DNA from: Rhodospirillaceae bacterium
GTDB taxonomy: Bacteria > Pseudomonadota > Alphaproteobacteria > Bin65
DNA: 57,580 bases
Reading direction: 5' to 3'
Assembly: GCA_026709535.1 (NCBI GenBank)
Contig: JAPOST010000145.1
Span: forward strand, 1-57,580
The notes beneath the pieces are model-generated. The model saw only the letters and a program-made list of their open reading frames with translations. It did no database searches and was not told where the DNA came from. Of the stretch, positions 53,076 through 57,580 are shown piece after piece (position 1 is the first letter of the stretch; the number at the start of each line of letters is the position of its first letter). A program made the translations under genes and the position numbers.

Positions 53076-53858
53076 TCATTTTCGCCCGAATGCCATACTG
53101 GCACCCCAACCGGCGATCACTGCCAGCATGATTGCGACGATACCATACAGGACGGAGTGGTCGTGGGCGAACCGAAACACGCGGGCACTGAGCCCTTCCT
53201 TGCTGACCAGCAGCTTGCGTTCGAATCGCTGAATCACGAAACCGTCCTGCAACAACAGGAACCGTACCGTGTACGCACCGGTCGGTACGTTTGACGGAAA
53301 GAATATCTCGGTCCGGAACAGGCGAACCCCCGTGCTGGGGATTACAACCTTGGCGACCTGCGGCCGGAACAGTCCGGACCGCCGCTGATTTCGAATCAGC
53401 GCCTCGCGAAACCGGTTGGCTTCCCCTTCCGGGACCTGCAACCCGTTACGGTCTACCGGTCGAAGGTTCAGGTTCTCGGCGCCGATCCGAAACTTTCGTG
53501 CCGTTCTGCCGGACACGATCTCTTTCAACTCGTCGGTGGCAGCGACAGCGTAAAATGACGGTGCATTGCGAAAAATGACCGCGTGCCGGTTAATCCAGAT
53601 ACCGCTCACTCTGCTCTTGCGACGCACGACGGTGTCCTCGGGCGGCCCCTCCACCACAATCACAATGTGACCGGGCCCATCCGCTGCGCCAAAAAGAATG
53701 ACGCTGCTGCCGGTAAAACCCGTAGTGATGGCGACTGTGCCGCGCGACAGGTCTGCCACCAACTTGGCGGCGTGCGCAGGCATCGGCAACAGCGTCTTCG
53801 TTGCCAGCACCCCTGCAACCAGCAACAACACAATCCACCGTGATCGTTGCGCGTTCAT
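53076..53858 (-). CDS. TIGR02186 family membrane-anchored protein
   Basis: About 260 residues. N-terminal signal segment (about 8-30), body with LSRGTVAITTGFTGSSVILFG and a C-terminal membrane segment (VLYGIVAIMLAVIAGWGASM). This layout is TIGR02186, a family of unknown function found next to TauE/SafE-type permeases in alphaproteobacteria, as here. The ATG overlaps the TauE stop (TGATG), so the two are translationally coupled and probably act together. Confidence 0.85.
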   Translation of the reverse strand: MNAQRSRWIVLLLVAGVLATKTLLPMPAHAAKLVADLSRGTVAITTGFTGSSVILFGAADGPGHIVIVVEGPPEDTVVRRKSRVSGIWINRHAVIFRNAPSFYAVAATDELKEIVSGRTARKFRIGAENLNLRPVDRNGLQVPEGEANRFREALIRNQRRSGLFRPQVAKVVIPSTGVRLFRTEIFFPSNVPTGAYTVRFLLLQDGFVIQRFERKLLVSKEGLSARVFRFAHDHSVLYGIVAIMLAVIAGWGASMAFGRK

Positions 53859-54778
53859 CAATATGAACCTGCCACGCCGAGGGAGAACAAATCGTCGGGC
53901 GTGGCGACCAGGTCGAAGATCAGTTTTCCGACCACCGCGAGCACGATCAGGGCCAGCAATCCGCGCAATTGCTCGCCGCGCAGCAACTGCCCGACGCGAC
54001 TGCCGAACTGGGCGCCGATCACTGCCCCGGCGAGCAGCAGCAGGGCCAGTACGAAATCTACCGTCTGTGTGGTCACCGACTGCAGGAAGGTGACGCTCGC
54101 GGTGACAAAAATGATCTGAAACAACGAGGTGCCGACCACGACGATCGTGGGCATGCCCAGCAGATAGATCATCGCCGGCACCATCAGGAACCCGCCGCCG
54201 ACACCCATGATGGCCGCCAGGATGCCTACCAGGGCGCCGATGAGGAAGGGCGGGATGGCGCTGATGTACAATTTCGACTTGCGAAAGCGCATTCGCAGCG
54301 GCCAGCGATGCACCCAATAGTGCTGATGCAACTTGCGACGGGCGGTCCTGCCGCTGCGGCGTCGCAAAATCGCGCGGGAGCTTTCGACCAGCATCAGCGT
54401 TCCGATGATGCTCAGGAAGAAGACGTAAGACAGCCGTATCACCAAGTCGATCTGGCCGGCCGTTCGCAGCCAGGCAAACAGTTCCACACCGAGATATGAT
54501 CCAACGAATCCGCCGACGAGCAACACCCCGCCCATCTTGAAATCGACATTGCCGCGTCGCCAATGGGCGATCACGCCTGATACCGACGATGCAACGATCT
54601 GATTGGCTTCAGAGGCCACTGCTATCGGCGCGGGTATGCCGATGAAGATCAATAGGGGCGTCATCAGGAACCCGCCACCAACGCCGAAGAGGCCTGATAG
54701 GAAACCGATCGCCCCTCCCAGCCCCAACAACAGGAAAACGTTGACGGAGACTTCGGCGATGGGGAGATAGACCTGCAT
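53858..54778 (-). CDS. TauE/SafE family sulfite/anion permease
   Basis: About 306 residues with two homologous halves. Each has the glycine-rich motif: GFLSGLFGVGGGFLMTPLL and AIMGVGGGFLMVPAMIY. About 8 membrane segments. The family exports sulfite, sulfoacetate or related anions. The start at 54778 (MQVYLPIAEVSVNVFLLLG) was chosen because the upstream extension is hydrophilic and unlike the family. Coupled to TIGR02186. Confidence 0.9.
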   Translation of the reverse strand: MQVYLPIAEVSVNVFLLLGLGGAIGFLSGLFGVGGGFLMTPLLIFIGIPAPIAVASEANQIVASSVSGVIAHWRRGNVDFKMGGVLLVGGFVGSYLGVELFAWLRTAGQIDLVIRLSYVFFLSIIGTLMLVESSRAILRRRSGRTARRKLHQHYWVHRWPLRMRFRKSKLYISAIPPFLIGALVGILAAIMGVGGGFLMVPAMIYLLGMPTIVVVGTSLFQIIFVTASVTFLQSVTTQTVDFVLALLLLAGAVIGAQFGSRVGQLLRGEQLRGLLALIVLAVVGKLIFDLVATPDDLFSLGVAGSY

Positions 54779-54928
54779 CAGTCCAATGTGGCGCGGGGTT
54801 CGGAGAGCCCGGACCCTATGCTTGCCGTCCGCCTCTGCCAAGTCCTCCGCGTCGAGGCGGACTGCCACAAAACCGCGCGCAACCTTTGGCCCGCTTTCCG
54901 GTTCCGCTCACAGCGCTAGCGTCCGACC

Positions 54929-55882
54929 ATGGCATCTCCGCCCGACCGCGCCAATCTCATCGTCGGCACCGACATGCCCGTCCGGAGTTGGGCTGACCGA
55001 ATGTTGCCACTGTCGGCAAGGCCCTATGCGCGGTTGATGCGACTGGATCGTCCGATCGGGACATGGTTGCTGCTTTTTCCCGGCTGGTGGTCCGTAGCGC
55101 TGGCGTTCGATACGCTTCGATGGCGCTGGGACAGCCTGGGCTGGTTCCTGTGGCTCATGGCCCTTTTTGGCGTCGGCGCGCTATTGATGCGCGGCGCTGG
55201 CTGCACCTGGAACGACATTATTGATCGTGATTTCGACGCCAGGGTGGAGCGAACCCGATCCCGTCCGATCCCGTCCGGCCAGATATCAGTCCGGCAAGCC
55301 CTGCTCTTCATGGCCCTGCAAATGTCAATCGCCCTGGCGATCTTGCTGCAGTTCAACCGATTTGCTGTTGGCGTTGGCGCTTTCTCTCTGGTTGTCGTCT
55401 TCATCTACCCGCTGATGAAGCGCTGGACCTACTGGCCGCAAATCGTGCTGGGAATGGCATTCAACTGGGGTGCCTTGCTGGGCTGGGCGGCAGTGCGCGG
55501 CGATCTGGACTGGACACCCGTATTCCTCTACGTCGCCGGCATATTCTGGACTTTGGGCTACGACACGATCTACGCGCATCAGGACAAGGGAGATGACATC
55601 CTCATCGGCATCAAGTCCACGGCTCTGAAGCTGCGAGACCGGACGCGACCGTTGCTGTGGGGATTCTATACCCTTGCGCTTACCCTGATCGCCGCAGCGG
55701 GATGGTCCGATGGTCTGGGGCTGTTCTTCTGGATCGGCCTGGGCCTCGGCGCCCTCCAACTGGCTTGGCAGGCCGGCCGGGTGAATATCGATGACCCTGC
55801 CGATTGCCTGCGCAAATTCAAGTCCAATCGTGTCTTCGGTTGGTGCCTGTTGCTGGGACTTCTGACAGAACTTGTGCGCTAA
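54929..55882 (+). CDS. ubiA: 4-hydroxybenzoate polyprenyltransferase UbiA
   Basis: A 317-residue membrane prenyltransferase with about 8-9 segments. First Asp-rich motif NDIIDRDFDARVERTRSRP and second YDTIYAHQDKGDDILIGIKS are intact, as in UbiA. It attaches the polyprenyl tail to 4-hydroxybenzoate in ubiquinone synthesis at the inner membrane. Divergent from TauE across a 150-bp region. Confidence 0.94.
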   Translation: MASPPDRANLIVGTDMPVRSWADRMLPLSARPYARLMRLDRPIGTWLLLFPGWWSVALAFDTLRWRWDSLGWFLWLMALFGVGALLMRGAGCTWNDIIDRDFDARVERTRSRPIPSGQISVRQALLFMALQMSIALAILLQFNRFAVGVGAFSLVVVFIYPLMKRWTYWPQIVLGMAFNWGALLGWAAVRGDLDWTPVFLYVAGIFWTLGYDTIYAHQDKGDDILIGIKSTALKLRDRTRPLLWGFYTLALTLIAAAGWSDGLGLFFWIGLGLGALQLAWQAGRVNIDDPADCLRKFKSNRVFGWCLLLGLLTELVR

Positions 55883-56194
55883 CCCGTGCTTAAGGATTCT
55901 TCCATGATGCTTCGTCTGTCGTCATTACGGCGTCGAGAATATCTTGGGCTGCCTGTTTTGTACCGCATGAGGCGCCGGCGTGTGTTTTGCTTGCCGGTCT
56001 GTGGCGCGATAGATCATTGGGCCTGCCGTGCTGGGTATTGACGGGTCCGACTATCGCCCCTTGCATCCCGGAGCCTATTCCTGAAGTCGCGAGTGACGTC
56101 AGGGTCTGACAGACACATGAGTGATTTTGACGTGATTGATCAAGGGCTTGAATTTTTCCCGATACCAAGCGCTTCCCGGTGCAGGTTCCCTGCC
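55883..56194. other. gap between ubiA and IS remnant 2
   Basis: About 310 bases with no gene recognised on either strand. Confidence 0.35.
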
Positions 56195-56715
56195 GGTTCT
56201 CCGGACCCGACAAGCCCTGCAAGCCATCGCGCTCACAGGGCTCCGCCTCGATCATCAAGACAGGACCTTTCGCGCCCCCGGTAGGGGCGCAGGCGGGGCG
56301 TGGTGCGGCGCCGACGGAAAGCGGCGGGCCTTCGGGACACGATGCGGGCAGGAAGATCGAGGGACGGAAGCGGATCTTCGCCGTGGACGGGGAAGGGAGC
56401 CCGATCGCGGTTCGGGTTCACCCGGCCGACGTGCAGGGCGCACCGGATGTGACGGTGGACCTCGTGGGCAGGGCTCGGGGGGTGTCGAAGGGGACGGCAC
56501 CGGCGGCGACCGGCTGAAGGAACTCACGCTCCCGGAGATCGCGGGTTTCGCGGCCGTCCCCCGCCGCCGGGTCGTGGCGCGGACCTTCGCCCGGACGGGA
56601 CGATGCCGCCGGCCGGGAACGTCGAGCGGAGCTTGGAGAGTTCCTTGGCCCGGGTACAGCTAGCCGCCTGTCGCTTCCTCATGCGCAGGGTCGCGCCAGG
56701 GACAAGGGCTCGATT
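56195..56715 (+). pseudogene. IS5-like transposase remnant 2
   Basis: Frames in succession match an IS5-type DDE transposase. SGHDAGRKIEGRKRIFAVD and IAVRVHPADVQGAPD resemble GYDAGKKIKGRKRH and AVVVHPADVQD. Then VVARTFAR and GRCRR resemble VVERTFAWLGRNRRL, and CRFLMRRVA is the C-terminal end. Frameshifts and internal loss make it non-functional. Its terminal about 50 bases are similar to those of the remnant at 48240-48535. Confidence 0.6.
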
Positions 56716-56741
56716 CACACGAACATCCGTATGTTTTCTGA

Positions 56742-56769
56742 TTGAAATATTACGGCATTGCCGTATATG
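56742..56769 (+). promoter_or_regulatory. promoter with embedded palindrome of toxin-antitoxin locus
   Basis: TTGAAA (56742-56747), 16 bases, TATATG (56764-56769). Between and into the -10 lies the perfect palindrome TACGGCA-T-TGCCGTA (56751-56765), a probable antitoxin-binding operator. The toxin ATG at 56776 follows almost directly. Confidence 0.55.
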
Positions 56770-56775
56770 ACAAGT

Positions 56776-57083
56776 ATGCAGACGGTTGTCGAAACGGATG
56801 GTTTGTTGGCGACGCAAGACGGGCGAAGCTGGGCCAGGAGGAGTTAGAGGAGATCATCCTTTTCCTCTCGCGCAATCCTGAATCCGGGGACGCCATCAAG
56901 GGAACCGGCAAGAGGGGCGGGTGGTTATCCAACCTTGCTGGCAAAGATGTCCCGTTGTTCCTGTTGAATGTCTTTTCCAGGGGTGAGCGGGCAAATCTGT
57001 CTCGGGCCGAACGCAATGAACTGAGGAACATTCTGAAAGCTGTCGCGGAAACATGTGGGGAGGGAGTAAGGGAAAATGTCTGA
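56776..57083 (+). pseudogene. broken RelE/HigB-family toxin
   Basis: From the ATG at 56776 the frame reads MQTVVETDG and should continue into FVGDARRAKLGQEELEEIIL, but that part is one base out of frame (a single-base loss near 56800). The rest, LFLSRNPESGDAIKGTG and DVPLFLLNVFSRGERANLSR, is typical of RelE-like toxins. However, the middle segment between GTG and the FLLNVF strand is shorter than in relatives (roughly 14-20 residues missing). A longer open frame from 56742 exists only because it starts inside the promoter. Probably inactive. Confidence 0.65.
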
Positions 57084-57372
57084 AGCCGGAAGCCGCATTC
57101 TTGAAAGTGCTAACCAGGCGCTCTCCATTGCGCGGGGCGAAGCAAATTCGGATTCCTGTCGGGTTCATGTGCTCGAAGATATTGATGTGTCTGCCATCCG
57201 TCGGAAGACGGGCCTTACCCAGGCGGCATTCGCCGAGCGGTATGGCCTGAGCGCCGGAACCGTACGCGACTGGGAACAGAAGCGCCGGGAACCTGCCGGA
57301 TCGGCCCGTGTGCTGCTTCGGGTAATCGACAGGGAGCCCGAGGCAGTAGATCGTGCGCTGGCGGTGGCGTGA
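57076..57372 (+). CDS. XRE-family antitoxin (NadS/HigA-like)
   Basis: A 98-residue protein with a C-terminal-half helix-turn-helix: IRRKTGLTQAAFAERYGLSA and GTVRDWEQKRREPAGSARVL. It starts 8 bases inside the end of the toxin frame, as in RelE-NadS pairs. It is intact although the toxin is broken, so it may persist as a stand-alone repressor at the palindrome at 56751-56765. Confidence 0.88.
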   Translation: MSEAGSRILESANQALSIARGEANSDSCRVHVLEDIDVSAIRRKTGLTQAAFAERYGLSAGTVRDWEQKRREPAGSARVLLRVIDREPEAVDRALAVA

Positions 57373-57580
57373 CTTCTCGATGAGCTTTTCTAGGATCGTG
57401 GACCCTGGCCGATGCGCGGGCATCATGGAAGACAAGCGCCGGCGCGGCGCTCGACGATCATGTGCCCGACGCCTTCCTCGCGGCAGCAGCCGCCATCTGA
57501 CTCCAGCAGTCCTTGACGGCGCAATGAAGGTGTGAACGGTCGCATGCCGTCAACACAACCCCGGAACAGTACGCCGCCGC
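57373..57580. other. right end of window, no gene seen
   Basis: About 210 bases with no recognised gene. Confidence 0.35.

Noticed and set aside
56742-57083. Intact 113-residue toxin gene
   Set aside because: Its start lies inside the promoter, and the first 18 codons do not match the family, which begins at the out-of-frame ATG at 56776.

Overview
The window looks like a GC-rich alphaproteobacterial chromosome segment. The evidence is the maf / short RNase E/G-like / yacG block behind infA and a CX5R phosphatase, a Suv3-type helicase, an HpnG-like hopanoid phosphorylase, DUF1223 and TIGR02186/TauE proteins, and a family of protease-like proteins that lack their catalytic triad. Genus cannot be fixed from sequence alone.

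Layout: 0-9 kb is mostly housekeeping: a decayed alpha/beta hydrolase, DUF1223, the Suv3-like helicase, phosphatase, infA, maf, RNase E/G-like, yacG and tRNA-Phe. It is followed by a small SelW-type selenoprotein at 9025-9246 that an ordinary gene caller would split at its in-frame TGA. 9.8-18.1 kb is a metabolic cluster: two nitronate-monooxygenase-type flavoproteins, an acyl-CoA ligase, a GST, a divergent GlxA/AraC regulator, tRNA-Leu and an unaccompanied molybdenum hydroxylase large subunit. 18.1-23.6 kb holds an IS21 istB remnant and a glycan/lipid-glycosylation cassette (methyltransferase, GT39-like, flippase-like, GT2). 24-26.3 kb has a small zinc-finger protein, an FAH hydrolase and an MFS transporter.

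26.5-38.4 kb is a single-direction 13-gene operon for hydroquinone catabolism. Two-subunit hydroquinone 1,2-dioxygenase, semialdehyde dehydrogenase, maleylacetate reductase and a two-subunit CoA-transferase would convert hydroquinone to 3-oxoadipyl-CoA. The same operon carries a complete branched-chain-type ABC importer, a Rieske protein and an IclR regulator, and has a tandem palindromic operator in front of its first gene. 38.9-41.1 kb has a pseudoprotease, a cache protein and an HpnG-like phosphorylase.

41.46-47.86 kb is a 6.3-kb island at tRNA-Arg(CCG), bounded by a diverged 52-nt repeat of the tRNA 3' half. It carries a chimeric DUF932-AraC gene coupled to its AraC paralogue, a hipBA system coupled to a HEPN-like gene, and a truncated cysteine desulfurase. 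No integrase is seen. Beyond it lie a helicase fragment, two IS5-like remnants, a Fic protein with a palindrome on its own start codon, a Baeyer-Villiger monooxygenase, a universal stress protein, TIGR02186/TauE, ubiA and a toxin-antitoxin locus with a broken toxin.

The features most worth a second look are the SelW selenoprotein with its bSECIS-like hairpin, the hydroquinone operon with importer and operator, and the tRNA-Arg island with its fusion gene and HipBA-HEPN module.
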